A stretch of DNA of 64,000 bases from Spirosoma fluviale (GCF_900230225.1 NZ_OCNH01000001.1:2046001-2110000); one strand, 5' to 3'. Shown: positions 9,487 through 19,031, counted from the stretch's first letter. The notes: generated by a model from the sequence alone, not told the origin. Program-made: numbers and translations.

Positions 9487-9550
9487 TAGAATAAAGCCGG
9501 ATTTTAGTCCGTTTTGACAACTTGATGAACACAAGCTGCATTTTAGGACG

Positions 9551-9610
9551 CAAAAATACTGACTTTAGTCGGTGGTACTTTCAAAAATCAAGGAAAAAGC
9601 GTACTTTTGC
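9551..9610. promoter_or_regulatory. Divergent promoters of hisS and the small basic protein
   Basis: Rightward: TACTTTTG at 9602-9609 with TTTC at 9579-9582, spacer 19 bases; this resembles promoters of translation genes in the phylum. Leftward: TATTTTTG on the minus strand (9558-9551), 65 bases before the hisS ATG, with a TTTTTG about 23 bases further upstream. Confidence 0.55.
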
Positions 9611-9647
9611 GGTCTGATTTTGAACTGACACGTAAAAAGATACAATC

Positions 9648-9803
9648 ATGGGAGTAACAGAACTGAAGCGTAAGGCTCGCCGGAACCGCGCTATCGCCAA
9701 TAACAAAGTAAATGCAATCAAACAACTGCTGCGCAAGCCGACCATCAAAAACGTAGACGTAGAAGCCATCAAAGCTTCGTTTGCGGAGAAGAAAGAAGCC
9801 TAA
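9648..9803 (+). CDS. Small basic 51-residue protein, unknown
   Basis: The frame from ATG 9648 to TAA 9801-9803 encodes 51 residues beginning MGVTELKRKARRNRA and ending SFAEKKEA. It is strongly basic and helix-prone in its first half (KRKARRNRAIANNKVNAIK) with a short second helix (VDVEAIKASF). I recognise the type as a small conserved protein of Bacteroidota but know no function. The strong promoter, divergence from hisS and a charge like that of small ribosomal proteins suggest a link with the ribosome or RNA; this is inference. Confidence 0.7.
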   Translation: MGVTELKRKARRNRAIANNKVNAIKQLLRKPTIKNVDVEAIKASFAEKKEA

Positions 9804-9835
9804 ACGAATACTCTGTCTGTTAAAGCAGGCAATCC

Positions 9836-10195
9836 TTATTTAGTGGCCTCACCCTTACCCGGTGAGGCTTTTCTTTTGGGGCGAAAGCGCTCCCAGTCGC
9901 GGTCACGCTTTTTGAGTTCACGACGCACAAACCGACGATAATCCAACTGCGCCCGGTAGCGAATAGCCTGCCCGAAAAGCAACAACCCGCCATTGATCAA
10001 CACCAGGCTATAGGCTCCCCATAGAAACCATTGCCGAAACGGAGCTCCCCCGTGCTTTGCCTCCGCAGCTTCACTTAACACACACAGGCCCACACTAAAC
10101 AAGAGTAGACCCAACGGAGCCACAATCAGGCCTTTGGTTCGGGTACTCATGCGTTTTACCAATCGTTGACCAGGTGGTTTAGCGAGTTTTGCCAT
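9836..10195 (-). CDS. Small two-helix membrane protein, unknown
   Basis: 119 residues. A short basic N-terminus leads to two predicted membrane helices at about 23-43 (GLIVAPLGLLLFSVGLCVL) and 57-77 (FLWGAYSLVLINGGLLLFG), then a very basic cytoplasmic tail (RRFVRRELKKRDRDWERFRPKRK). Ala/Glu-rich residues between the helices are probably outside the membrane. No family recognised. It shares the strand with the glycosyltransferase and hemL but lies 92 bases after the glycosyltransferase stop-side region's neighbour, so co-transcription is uncertain. Confidence 0.6.
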   Translation of the reverse strand: MAKLAKPPGQRLVKRMSTRTKGLIVAPLGLLLFSVGLCVLSEAAEAKHGGAPFRQWFLWGAYSLVLINGGLLLFGQAIRYRAQLDYRRFVRRELKKRDRDWERFRPKRKASPGKGEATK

Positions 10196-10287
10196 AGGAT
10201 GTAAGGTATCGAAGGGGTTTATGTAACTAACGTTCCGGCGGTTAATATCGTTAACTCCGGCTATGTATTATGTGCTAAAGACGATGC

Positions 10288-11295
10288 TTACGAAGGGTAT
10301 TCGAGAGTGGCACCCGTTTCTCGGAATCCTTTGGGCTCTTTCAATCGTTTCCAGCCTTCGCTCAAAAAACCGGTTCCGTAGCCAATCAGCTGAACGAAAG
10401 CGGCTACTACACTCAACAGACCAACAGCAAGGCTTTTCTCCTTTCGGCTGGCATCCACAAAAATCAATACCGAAAAGAGGACCAATATACCCATTGCCAG
10501 CGAAAACAGGAATGAACTGATAAACGCCCAGATTGGTAGGGAGTAGACAAAGAGCGTAAACAGCGCCGGAAAGGCATGAACAAGTTTCAATTCGGACGGA
10601 TAATACCGGGATATGTTAATGCGAGCGCGACCAAAGAACCGTAACTGGCGAAAAAACTGCCCGAAGTTGGTTCGGCGCTTGTGATAAATGAACGCATCCG
10701 GAATCAGGCCGGTGCAATAGCCATTTTCGATAATTCGAATTGCGAATTCAATGTCCTCTCCCATCCGGCTTAATTTGTACCCGCCAATCGTTTCCCAAAC
10801 GGTTCGGGAAAGCCCCATGTTGAAACTGCGGGGATGGTAAGTTCCGCCCAGGTTTTTTTTGCTGCCCCGAATCCCACCCGTCGTAAACGGTGAGGTCATG
10901 GAGTAACTGATGGCTTTCTGAATGGGGGTAAAATCGGGATGAGCAGCATCCGGGCCACCGTAGGCGTCGAGCCAGGACGATGTCAACTGCTGATTGACCA
11001 CCGAAAAATAATGCGGGGGAACAAGGGCATCCGAATCGAAGATAACGAAGTAATCTCCTTTGGCCCGTTCAAAGCCATAATTCCGGGTAAACCCCTGTCC
11101 AGAGTTTTCTTTAAAAAAATAGCGGATAGCCAACCGGTCGGCGAAGTCAGCTACGACCCCATCCGACCGGTTGGTCGACCCGTCTTCAATAACCAGCACC
11201 TCAAAATTTTTATACGTCTGTTTGGTCAAGCTCACGAGCAGTTCGCGCAGTTCGCCCGGACGGTTAAAAATGGGGATGATAATGGAATAGTACAT
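10288..11295 (-). CDS. Family 2 glycosyltransferase, membrane-anchored
   Basis: 335 residues. The GT-A core starts directly at residue 3 (YSIIIPIFNRP), with the nucleotide-sugar residues VIEDGST and the metal-binding DSD at about 88-90 (FVIFDSDA). A later GEDIEF segment fits the catalytic acidic residue. Two to three membrane helices follow at about 235-310. It probably adds a sugar to a lipid-linked or envelope glycan; donor and acceptor cannot be read. It starts five bases after the hemL stop codon, so the two are very likely co-transcribed, an unexpected pairing with haem synthesis. Confidence 0.85.
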   Translation of the reverse strand: MYYSIIIPIFNRPGELRELLVSLTKQTYKNFEVLVIEDGSTNRSDGVVADFADRLAIRYFFKENSGQGFTRNYGFERAKGDYFVIFDSDALVPPHYFSVVNQQLTSSWLDAYGGPDAAHPDFTPIQKAISYSMTSPFTTGGIRGSKKNLGGTYHPRSFNMGLSRTVWETIGGYKLSRMGEDIEFAIRIIENGYCTGLIPDAFIYHKRRTNFGQFFRQLRFFGRARINISRYYPSELKLVHAFPALFTLFVYSLPIWAFISSFLFSLAMGILVLFSVLIFVDASRKEKSLAVGLLSVVAAFVQLIGYGTGFLSEGWKRLKEPKGFRETGATLEYPS

Positions 11296-11300
11296 TTGCC

Positions 11301-12590
11301 TTACGCGTTCAGCATTTCCACCAAGCTTTCTTCATTGGCCTGGATAACCTGATCGACCAGTTCGTCGGTGAGGGCAACGGATAGAAACAGGCTCTCGAAC
11401 TGGGAGGGGGCCAGATATACCCCCCGCTTCAGCATCGAATGAAAATAGCGGCCGAAAAGAGACACATCGCACGTTTTGGCTTCCGTGAAGTTGCTTACCG
11501 ACCGCTCTGTCATAAACAGGGTAAACATCGAACCAATGTGATTGATGGTATACGACAGGCCCGCCTTCTGCAACCCGGCCCGGAAACCATCGGTCAATTT
11601 TTTGCCAATTTCATCCAAACGGGTATACACTTCAGGATGCTCATTCAGGTGATGAAGCATGGCCAGGCCAGCCGACATGGCAATCGGATTACCGGAGAGA
11701 GTTCCGGCCTGATAAACCGGACCCGCCGGGGCAACCATGTCCATAATATCCGCCCGTCCGCCATAGGCACCAACGGGCATGCCGCCACCAATAATTTTTC
11801 CCATCGTAGTGAGGTCGGGCGTGATGCCGAAGCGTTCCTGAGCGCCCCCTTTAGCAAGCCGGAAGCCCGTCATCACTTCGTCGAAGATCAGGATAACGCC
11901 ATGTTTATCGCATAGCGAACGAATTCCTTCCAGAAAACCCGGTTCGGGTAGTACGCAGCCCATATTCCCAACCACCGGCTCCAGAATGATAGCGGCTACC
12001 TGGTTTTGGTTATTGTCCAGCAACACCTCAACAGCCGCCAGATCATTGTACGGCGCGGTCAGGGTATCGGCAGCCGTTGCCTTAGTAACGCCCGGGCTAT
12101 CAGGAATTCCCATGGTCATGGCACCACTTCCGGCCGCGATCAAAAACGAATCGCCGTGCCCGTGGTAGCATCCTTCAAACTTAATCAGTTTGTCTCGGCC
12201 GGTAAATCCACGCGCCACGCGGATAGCCGACATAGTGGCCTCAGTACCGGAGTTCACCATCCTGACTTTTTCGACCGAGGGAACCATCGACGTGATTAAC
12301 TCCGCCATTTCGACTTCTTTCCGAGTGGGGGCTCCGAATGAAAATGAATTCTGAATCGCGTCGCGGACAGCTTTCTCCACGGGCTCGAAGGCGTGTCCCA
12401 GAATCATGGGACCCCAGGAATTAATCAGTTCAATATACTGTCGGCCATCCTCATCCACGATGTAAGGGCCCTTGGCCGACTTAATAAAAATGGGTGATCC
12501 ACCCACCGACCGAAACGCCCGCACGGGTGAATTAACTCCACCGGGAATCAGCGTCTTCGCTTTCTCAAACAGTTGTTCGCTCGTTGTCAT
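11301..12590 (-). CDS. hemL: Glutamate-1-semialdehyde 2,1-aminomutase
   Basis: 429 residues, full length. This PLP enzyme converts glutamate-1-semialdehyde to 5-aminolevulinate in the C5 tetrapyrrole pathway. The Schiff-base lysine is Lys265 in TTMGKIIGGGMPVGA, and the conserved VNSGTEATMSAIRVARG (about 112-128) and FDEVMTGFR segments are present. The start follows the usual N-terminal pattern (LFEKAKTLIPGGVNSPVRAF). A weak imperfect hairpin lies in the 75 bases between it and the upstream gene. Confidence 0.97.
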   Translation of the reverse strand: MTTSEQLFEKAKTLIPGGVNSPVRAFRSVGGSPIFIKSAKGPYIVDEDGRQYIELINSWGPMILGHAFEPVEKAVRDAIQNSFSFGAPTRKEVEMAELITSMVPSVEKVRMVNSGTEATMSAIRVARGFTGRDKLIKFEGCYHGHGDSFLIAAGSGAMTMGIPDSPGVTKATAADTLTAPYNDLAAVEVLLDNNQNQVAAIILEPVVGNMGCVLPEPGFLEGIRSLCDKHGVILIFDEVMTGFRLAKGGAQERFGITPDLTTMGKIIGGGMPVGAYGGRADIMDMVAPAGPVYQAGTLSGNPIAMSAGLAMLHHLNEHPEVYTRLDEIGKKLTDGFRAGLQKAGLSYTINHIGSMFTLFMTERSVSNFTEAKTCDVSLFGRYFHSMLKRGVYLAPSQFESLFLSVALTDELVDQVIQANEESLVEMLNA

Positions 12591-12665
12591 TTTGTTGCAA
12601 GACCGAATAAGCGCCGGTATGGACGGACGAGTTAGCTAAGGCTATTTACCCGTTCATACGTCTGC

Positions 12666-14459
12666 TCACTCATTAATTTTTACAAACCGCCCGTCTTCGT
12701 ACTTTACGATCGGTACAAGTTGATTGTCGTTACTTTGTGTATAATCAAACCCGGAAAGCAGGTAGTCGTCGGTATCGGAGATCAACGCAGTCCGATCGCG
12801 AAGCTGAAGCCCGTTTTTCGCCAGCTGGCGGCCGAAGAACAGCATCATATCGTACCCTTCACTCGCATAAACCGATGGAATCGTATTCCGTTTTGCTAAG
12901 TACTCTTCCTGAAAAGCCGTAACGGACTCCCGGCTTTTGTCCATAAAATCGGGGTATAACAAATACAGTTCCCGACGGGTAAAGGTCGATACAGGAACTT
13001 TATACAAATCGAAAGCGGAAGCCGTTGAAATCAATGGCGCACTTACCCGTCGGCGGCTCAGTGCGTCAAGCATGCGAACGCCATCGTCTTCATTAGTACT
13101 GGAAAAAAACACATGCCCGACGGATGCACCGCCAGACGGTGAAGAAATCGCAGTACCCGATCGGGTGGCAGTCGCATTGCCGGAAAATTGCATGGCGTCG
13201 GACATCTGCTGGGCAGATCCTTTTAATTTACGAAAATCAACGACCTGATAGTTCTGCCGCTTGAGTTCAGCCTGGTACGCAGCCGCCAGCAGAGAATCTT
13301 TACGCGTAGCGCCAAAATAAATGGCGGCCCGGCGAGCCGTATTTAAACTACGAACCAGATCAGCTACCTTACGCGCCTGCTGATTCATGGAAGGCTGCGC
13401 CAGAAAAGACATTGGCTGGTCAGTGATCAACTCGCTACTGGTGGCTATAGGGTTCAGCAGTAAAATATTGTGCTGGTTAGCATACGCCAGCGCAATGCGA
13501 TTGGGTTCCAGATAGAGCGGCCCAATGATCAGATCTGTTTGCGCAAAGGCTGGACTGTTAACTAACTCAAGGGCTTTATTAGCATCATTATCCAGGTCAT
13601 AGGCAAATAGGTTAATGCTAATTCCCTCTTCCTGCAACTTCGCCTTTGCCAGTTTAATTCCATTGTAGAGGTCATAAACGTACTGATTGGCTCTCGACCG
13701 TTTATCGGAATTGAACTCATCGACCCGAAACGGGAACATCACCGCAACATTGTAATATCCCTTCGGCCGGGTGTTTCGTCCATTCGGCGAAATAGGTGTA
13801 ACCGGACGCGAGCTGGAGCCCTGACTTGTCGTTGCCGTTGGCTGGGTAGTGGTTACGGCTGGAACCCCAAACCGGTTTGTCAACCGATCGGACAATTCAA
13901 GATCATCCTTATCCGTAGCCGTTCGCTGGATCAGGTCAATTAACGCCAGTCCAATAATCCGGTCAGCGGGAAAGGACTGATTCAACGCCTTTAGCCGAGT
14001 CAGATCGGTAATACGGGGGATAAAATTCTGCTCAAGTTTTGTAACGTCAGAACGGAGTTCAGCATCATTGATGGACTGCAAGGCTGTCAGTGCCTCTTCA
14101 TACTGGCCAAGTTCCATGCCACTGGCCGCAAAAAGGTAGTTGGCATCATCCATCTTCTGCCAATCCGGGTATTGCTCCATCAATTGCTTGAGCATGTCAC
14201 GGGATTGCAGAAACTTTCGCTGCCGGAAAGCGGCAATCGCATAATGATAGGTGGCATAGGGAGCCAGCGGCCCGCGTTGCTGAATGAGTACATTCAGATC
14301 TGATTTGGCGCGTTCATAGTCGCCTGTCCGCACCAGTTCCAGTGCCGCTTTGTACCGCTTCTGTGCATCGGCTGGCAGTTGCGCCTGGGCAACCTGCGAG
14401 CAGATTACCCCGGAGAACACAACAAGCAGCTTTATCAGGAAAAGAAACCTGCCATTCAT
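12666..14459 (-). CDS. TPR plus type 1 periplasmic-binding (LpoA-like / Leu-Ile-Val-binding-like) protein
   Basis: 597 residues from the ATG opening a signal peptide (MNGRFLFLIKLLVVFSG, cut near AQA-Q); the frame extends 27 codons upstream without signal character. Residues about 30-170 form TPR-like helix pairs (AALELVRTGDYERAKSDL; LEQYPDW). A Thr/Ser/Pro linker follows, then a periplasmic-binding domain of the Leu/Ile/Val type (about 240-590; VAVMFPFRVDEF, LIIGPLYLEPNRIALAYA). The architecture is that of LpoA/YraM, which activates penicillin-binding proteins; such proteins are also annotated as ABC substrate-binding proteins, yet no ABC permease is nearby. It follows yidC after a terminator hairpin. 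Confidence 0.75.
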   Translation of the reverse strand: MNGRFLFLIKLLVVFSGVICSQVAQAQLPADAQKRYKAALELVRTGDYERAKSDLNVLIQQRGPLAPYATYHYAIAAFRQRKFLQSRDMLKQLMEQYPDWQKMDDANYLFAASGMELGQYEEALTALQSINDAELRSDVTKLEQNFIPRITDLTRLKALNQSFPADRIIGLALIDLIQRTATDKDDLELSDRLTNRFGVPAVTTTQPTATTSQGSSSRPVTPISPNGRNTRPKGYYNVAVMFPFRVDEFNSDKRSRANQYVYDLYNGIKLAKAKLQEEGISINLFAYDLDNDANKALELVNSPAFAQTDLIIGPLYLEPNRIALAYANQHNILLLNPIATSSELITDQPMSFLAQPSMNQQARKVADLVRSLNTARRAAIYFGATRKDSLLAAAYQAELKRQNYQVVDFRKLKGSAQQMSDAMQFSGNATATRSGTAISSPSGGASVGHVFFSSTNEDDGVRMLDALSRRRVSAPLISTASAFDLYKVPVSTFTRRELYLLYPDFMDKSRESVTAFQEEYLAKRNTIPSVYASEGYDMMLFFGRQLAKNGLQLRDRTALISDTDDYLLSGFDYTQSNDNQLVPIVKYEDGRFVKINE

Positions 14460-14477
14460 AGTTAATTGGGTTAATGC

Positions 14478-14507
14478 ACAAAAGCAACGCCTTCGCGTTG
14501 CTTTTGT
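14478..14507 (-). terminator. yidC terminator
   Basis: Perfect 13-base-pair stem with a four-base loop (arms ACAAAAGCAACGC and GCGTTGCTTTTGT), 48 bases after the yidC stop codon, ending in a T-rich arm on the minus strand. Confidence 0.7.
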
Positions 14508-14554
14508 CAATGAAGGATGATATATAGACCCAGCAATCACCGTTTATTCATCAC

Positions 14555-16420
14555 TTACTTCTTAGACTTTGCTCGGCGCTGGGCTTCATCGGCCTGCTTA
14601 CGGGCCTCTTCAGCAGCGGCAAGCTGTTTCTGGAGCAACGCCTGAAAGCCACCGGGCTTTTTACCCTCTCCGGCTGCGTTTTTGCGACGGTTCTCATCCA
14701 GAACAGCTTTAATCTTGTCTTCATCAACAAACCGACGGATCAGTAGTTGCTGCGCAATCGTGACGACGTTCGATACAAAGTAATAAAACGTTAGACCGGC
14801 CGGGTAGGAATTCAATACAAACATGAACATGAGCGGGAACACATAACTCATTGCTTTCATGTTCACCGGTCCCGGCTGCGTTGGGGTCGTCTGGTTATTG
14901 TAATACGCATAGGCAATCGACGAAATTGTCATCAGTACCGTAAACAGACTGAGGTGACTGCCAATAAATGGTATTGTTGGGAAGGTAATGAACGCATCGT
15001 AGGTCGAGAGATCATTGGCCCATAAAAACGATTTCTGACGCAGCTCAATCAAATTCGGGAAGAGCATGAACAGCGAAAAAAGAATCGGCATGGTTGCCAA
15101 CACCGGAACACAACCACTCAGCGGACTAACACCTACTTCCTGATACAATTTCATTTGCTCAGACTGCTGTTTCGCCATGTCGTCACCAACGCGTTCCTTC
15201 ATTTCGTTCAATTCTGGCTGAAGGACCCGCATTTTCGCCATACTGATGTACGACTTATAGGTTAACGGTGTTAGAATTAGTTTCACAAAGACTACCAGCG
15301 CAATGATCAGCAAGCCGTAGTTGGCGATAAACTTCTCCAGGAAGTTGAATACCGGCACAAAAAAGTACTTGTTAATTGGCTTCAGGACAGAATACCCCAG
15401 GTACACATTCTGATCGAACTCCGGTGCAACACTTCCCAACAGTTGGAAATCATTAGGTCCATAAAAGAATTTGTACTGCCCTTTTCCAGCTTTTACATCG
15501 GCAATGGGCATCGTTACGTCCGCAATGGCCGTTTTAACCACACTGCTGTCGGCCGGATCGACCAGCGCTTTAAAGCTCGCTTTTGTCAGCGGGCTATTCT
15601 TGGCAACGAAACCCGACAGAAAATATTTATGCTTGATGGTAAACCACTGCACCGGTTTTTCGGCGGTGGCCTCCTGGCTGCTTTCGCCTTCAGTTAACTT
15701 CTCAAAATCTTCATCGGCCGTGAGGTAATTGATGGTCGCAGCCCGGCGGTTGTTGGCCAGATCGTTTTCGTACTGCCGCATTTTATCTTCCCACAAGAAC
15801 CGAATGTCCCCATTACCAACTGTATTTGACAGGCCGTTCAGCTTAAGGTCATAGTCAAGTACATAACCCTCGGCCGGAATGGTATACACCTGCTCAACGG
15901 ATTGCCCCGGTGCCACTTCGGCCCGAAAGACAACCTGTTGGGGCTGACCGCTAACCGTGCCATTTTGAGTCGTTGTCTGGTAATACAACTTGTGCAGATC
16001 AACTTTGCCCTGGTTTGTTGGAAGCTCCAGAAGTGTTGTGCTGCTTTGCTCATCGATCAGAACGAGGGGCTTTTGATCGAAGGCCTTGTACTTTTTCAGT
16101 ACAACCTCTTTTACCCGCCCGCCCTGCGTTGTGAAGGTTACTTTGATGTCGTTATTTTCAATGATAATATCCCGGGCCTGACCGGTGGCAACCGATGCGA
16201 AATTACCAAACTGAGCCGTTAACGCAGCAGAATCAGGAGCCTGTTGACCAGTGCTGTCCACGCCTTTATCAATGGCAGCCACTCCGGAAGCCGTTGTGGG
16301 TTTTGTTGTTTGTGTTTGTTGAGCAGCCTGTTTTTCGGGCGCAGGTTTCGGTACCAGCAGCTGGTAGCCGACCAGCATCGCCAGAATCAGGACAATGCCA
16401 ATAAGTTGATTACGATCCAT
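14555..16420 (-). CDS. yidC: Membrane protein insertase YidC
   Basis: 621 residues, the long Gram-negative form. It inserts and folds inner-membrane proteins, with or without Sec. The first helix (about 5-21, LIGIVLILAMLVGYQLLVP) begins at the chosen start and is followed by a Gln/Thr-rich linker and the large periplasmic P1 beta domain (about 75-350). The conserved insertase core has five helices (about 365-570), including PLTYKSYISMAKMR and GCVPVLATMPILFSLF. The tail is Lys/Ala-rich. It lies downstream of pyrG across a long palindrome. Confidence 0.97.
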   Translation of the reverse strand: MDRNQLIGIVLILAMLVGYQLLVPKPAPEKQAAQQTQTTKPTTASGVAAIDKGVDSTGQQAPDSAALTAQFGNFASVATGQARDIIIENNDIKVTFTTQGGRVKEVVLKKYKAFDQKPLVLIDEQSSTTLLELPTNQGKVDLHKLYYQTTTQNGTVSGQPQQVVFRAEVAPGQSVEQVYTIPAEGYVLDYDLKLNGLSNTVGNGDIRFLWEDKMRQYENDLANNRRAATINYLTADEDFEKLTEGESSQEATAEKPVQWFTIKHKYFLSGFVAKNSPLTKASFKALVDPADSSVVKTAIADVTMPIADVKAGKGQYKFFYGPNDFQLLGSVAPEFDQNVYLGYSVLKPINKYFFVPVFNFLEKFIANYGLLIIALVVFVKLILTPLTYKSYISMAKMRVLQPELNEMKERVGDDMAKQQSEQMKLYQEVGVSPLSGCVPVLATMPILFSLFMLFPNLIELRQKSFLWANDLSTYDAFITFPTIPFIGSHLSLFTVLMTISSIAYAYYNNQTTPTQPGPVNMKAMSYVFPLMFMFVLNSYPAGLTFYYFVSNVVTIAQQLLIRRFVDEDKIKAVLDENRRKNAAGEGKKPGGFQALLQKQLAAAEEARKQADEAQRRAKSKK

Positions 16421-16434
16421 TTTATAAGTTAGTA

Positions 16435-16552
16435 AGTCAGTCAGTCACCAAGTCAATAAGCCAGTAAGTGGCTGACGCCTGCATTATTCTAGCATCAGCC
16501 ACTTACTGACCGCACGGGGCGGCCTCGTTATCGACTTGCTGACTGACTGACT
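16435..16552. repeat. Long nested palindrome with tetranucleotide arms (yidC-pyrG gap)
   Basis: Outer arms 16435-16446 and 16541-16552 are a perfect 12-base inverted pair made of AGTC/GACT units. Inner arms 16462-16475 (CAGTAAGTGGCTGA) and 16495-16508 are a perfect 14-base pair with a 19-base loop. AAGTC/GACTT lies between them. Much of the 163-base gap could fold into one structure. Confidence 0.8.
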
Positions 16553-16583
16553 ATTTTGCGCAAAAATACGTCAATCCAGCCGC

Positions 16584-18281
16584 TTAATCAACCACCACGG
16601 CGGTTTCTACACGGGCGGTCAATACATCGGATGTAGATTCGGCCGTACGTTTTTTCTGGGCAAATGCCAGGGCAGCCTTTACGAACTGAACAAACAGCGG
16701 ATGGGGGTTCATGACGGTACTTTTCAGCTCCGGGTGAAACTGAACGCCTACAAACCAGGGGTGTCCTTTTAATTCAACGATTTCGACCAGGCCGGTATCC
16801 GGATTGATACCCGTTGGGCGAAGTCCCGCTTTTTCGAAGGCTTCCTGAAAGTCGCTGTTGAACTCGTAGCGGTGGCGGTGGCGTTCGCTGATCTGCATCT
16901 TTCCGTAAATCTGATGGGCCAATGAATCCCGCTTGAGTTTACAGGCGTAGGCCCCCAACCGCATGGTGCCTCCTTTATCGGTAATGGTTTTCTGCTCCTC
17001 CATCATGCTGATGACTGGATTAGGTGTATGCGGCTCCATTTCCGTGGAATGAGCATCAGGAATACCCATTACGTTGCGGGCATACTCGATCACGGCCATC
17101 TGCATACCGAGGCAGATTCCGAGGAAGGGAATACCCCGCTCCCGCACAAACCGAACGGCGTTGATTTTTCCATCAATGCCCCGCTCCCCAAAACCGGGCG
17201 CGACCAATACGCCGTCCAATTCACTCAGTACCTGGGCGCAGTGATGCTCATCGACCAGCGTTTCGGATTGAATCCATTCCAGCTGCACTTTGCACTCATT
17301 GGCAGCCCCCGCATGAATGAACGCTTCGGCAATGGACTTGTAAGCATCGTGCAGTTCAACGTATTTACCGACAAGGCCGATTCGAACGGTGTCGCCCGGA
17401 TTCTTAAGCCGACCCAAAAAGCCCTTCCAGGCATCCAGATCAGCATCTTTGTCGTTGTAGAGATCGAGCATGTAGAGCGCCCGCTGATCGAGCCGTTCCT
17501 TTTGCATCAGCAGGGGAACATCGTAGATCGTTTCCGCATCGATGGCTTCGATAACGGAGCTCACCTGAACATTACAGAACTGAGCGATTTTCCGACGAAT
17601 ATCCTGGGGCAACGGATGTTCGGTACGACAAGCGATGATATCCGGTTGAACTCCGTTTTCGAGCAACATCCGAACCGAGTGCTGGGTTGGTTTAGTCTTA
17701 AGCTCCCCGGCTGATTGCAGATATGGAACCAGCGTGAGGTGAATGACCAGGGTATCTTTTTCGCCGAGTTCAAACTTCAGCTGGCGAACGGCTTCCACAA
17801 AAGGCAACGACTCGATGTCGCCCACGCAGCCGCCAATTTCGGTGATTACGATGTCGTAATCGCCCGTTTCGCCCAGGAGTTTGATGTTTCGCTTGATCTC
17901 GTCGGTGATGTGGGGCACGACCTGAACGGTTTTCCCCAGAAAATCGCCCCGGCGTTCGCGGGTGATGACGTTATTGTAGATGCGTCCCGTGGTAATGTTA
18001 TTCGCCTGTGAAGTGGGGCGGTTCAGAAACCGCTCGTAGTGCCCAAGGTCGAGGTCTGTTTCAGCCCCATCGTCTGTTACATAGCATTCGCCATGTTCAT
18101 AAGGATTGAGTGTGCCGGGGTCGATATTGATATACGGATCGAATTTTTGAATCGTAACCGTGAGCCCCCGTGATTGAAGCAGTTTGGCAAGTGAAGAGGC
18201 AATAATGCCTTTGCCCAGTGATGAAGTTACTCCGCCAGTAACAAAAATATATTTCGCGGATTTTGGTCCCGTAGCCGCCAT
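16584..18281 (-). CDS. pyrG: CTP synthase
   Basis: 565 residues. It makes CTP from UTP, ATP and glutamine. The N-terminal synthetase domain opens with KYIFVTGGVTSSLGKGI (P-loop at about 13-22) and carries the conserved EIGGCVGDIES. The C-terminal class I glutamine amidotransferase domain has the nucleophile Cys in LGICLGMQ (about residue 392) and the partner His/Glu in HPELKS. About 25 extra residues at the C-terminus lack conservation. No close neighbour upstream; the first gene of the leftward row. Confidence 0.98.
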   Translation of the reverse strand: MAATGPKSAKYIFVTGGVTSSLGKGIIASSLAKLLQSRGLTVTIQKFDPYINIDPGTLNPYEHGECYVTDDGAETDLDLGHYERFLNRPTSQANNITTGRIYNNVITRERRGDFLGKTVQVVPHITDEIKRNIKLLGETGDYDIVITEIGGCVGDIESLPFVEAVRQLKFELGEKDTLVIHLTLVPYLQSAGELKTKPTQHSVRMLLENGVQPDIIACRTEHPLPQDIRRKIAQFCNVQVSSVIEAIDAETIYDVPLLMQKERLDQRALYMLDLYNDKDADLDAWKGFLGRLKNPGDTVRIGLVGKYVELHDAYKSIAEAFIHAGAANECKVQLEWIQSETLVDEHHCAQVLSELDGVLVAPGFGERGIDGKINAVRFVRERGIPFLGICLGMQMAVIEYARNVMGIPDAHSTEMEPHTPNPVISMMEEQKTITDKGGTMRLGAYACKLKRDSLAHQIYGKMQISERHRHRYEFNSDFQEAFEKAGLRPTGINPDTGLVEIVELKGHPWFVGVQFHPELKSTVMNPHPLFVQFVKAALAFAQKKRTAESTSDVLTARVETAVVVD

Positions 18282-18570
18282 GATTGAAACCTGTTTAGGT
18301 CGTTACGGGATGTAAAGGTACACGAAAAAAGGCGGAATGGACGAACTGAATTTGCAAAAAGTTAAATAACTTAGGTTAATACATTGGCTCTCAGTCTGCT
18401 TTCTGGCAAACTTTTATTTTGTAACCTAAATTGACTTATCAATGAACATTTCAGACAGATTATTGCTTTATAAATTAATAGCAAAAGCCGCTATTTTCTG
18501 AAATTAGTAAGGTTGGCTTCCAACGAATACCGCTGTAAGGGGGTCAACCAATCCCCTAAGCTCAACCAGG

Positions 18571-19020
18571 ATGAAAACGGCGTTTATAAATTTGACTTTT
18601 CTATCACTTTTTATCTGGAGTTGCCAACGTAACACCCCAGACCCCACTACAGGTATTGTAACAGAATGTGTGGGGATCAGTGATTACCTGGTTAATAACC
18701 AGAGCAGTTATGATTTAAGCATTGAGTTAGTTTTTACACCAGGTCTGGGTAGTAAGACAGACACTACTCAGACGGTTAGGCGTGACGAGATAAAACGGAT
18801 TGGTACAGACTCCAAGTGGGGTTCAATTCCTAAGCCTGTAGATACCTACTCCCAACTTACGCTCTACCGGTTTATAGATGGCAAGAAGGTATCGGCTTAC
18901 ATTCAGAATCCCGTACTAAACGTACATTGGATCAAAACAAAGTCACGGGCAGATGATCCGGATTTTGGTTGCCAGAGTGTGACGCACACGCTGTTGATTT
19001 CGGACGCTGACCTTTATTAA
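18571..19020 (+). CDS. Putative lipoprotein, unknown
   Basis: 149 residues. The signal peptide ends at FIWSC (Cys18), a plausible lipobox. The mature part has two further Cys residues (about 33 and 137) that could form a disulfide, and beta-rich segments (YDLSIELVFTPG, SQLTLYRFIDG). No family recognised. The 289-base region upstream has no clear promoter; a weak AGGGG/CCCCT hairpin lies just ahead of the ATG. It ends in a terminator shared with the convergent dehydrogenase operon. Confidence 0.65.
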   Translation: MKTAFINLTFLSLFIWSCQRNTPDPTTGIVTECVGISDYLVNNQSSYDLSIELVFTPGLGSKTDTTQTVRRDEIKRIGTDSKWGSIPKPVDTYSQLTLYRFIDGKKVSAYIQNPVLNVHWIKTKSRADDPDFGCQSVTHTLLISDADLY

Positions 19021-19031
19021 TGAGCAAAAAA

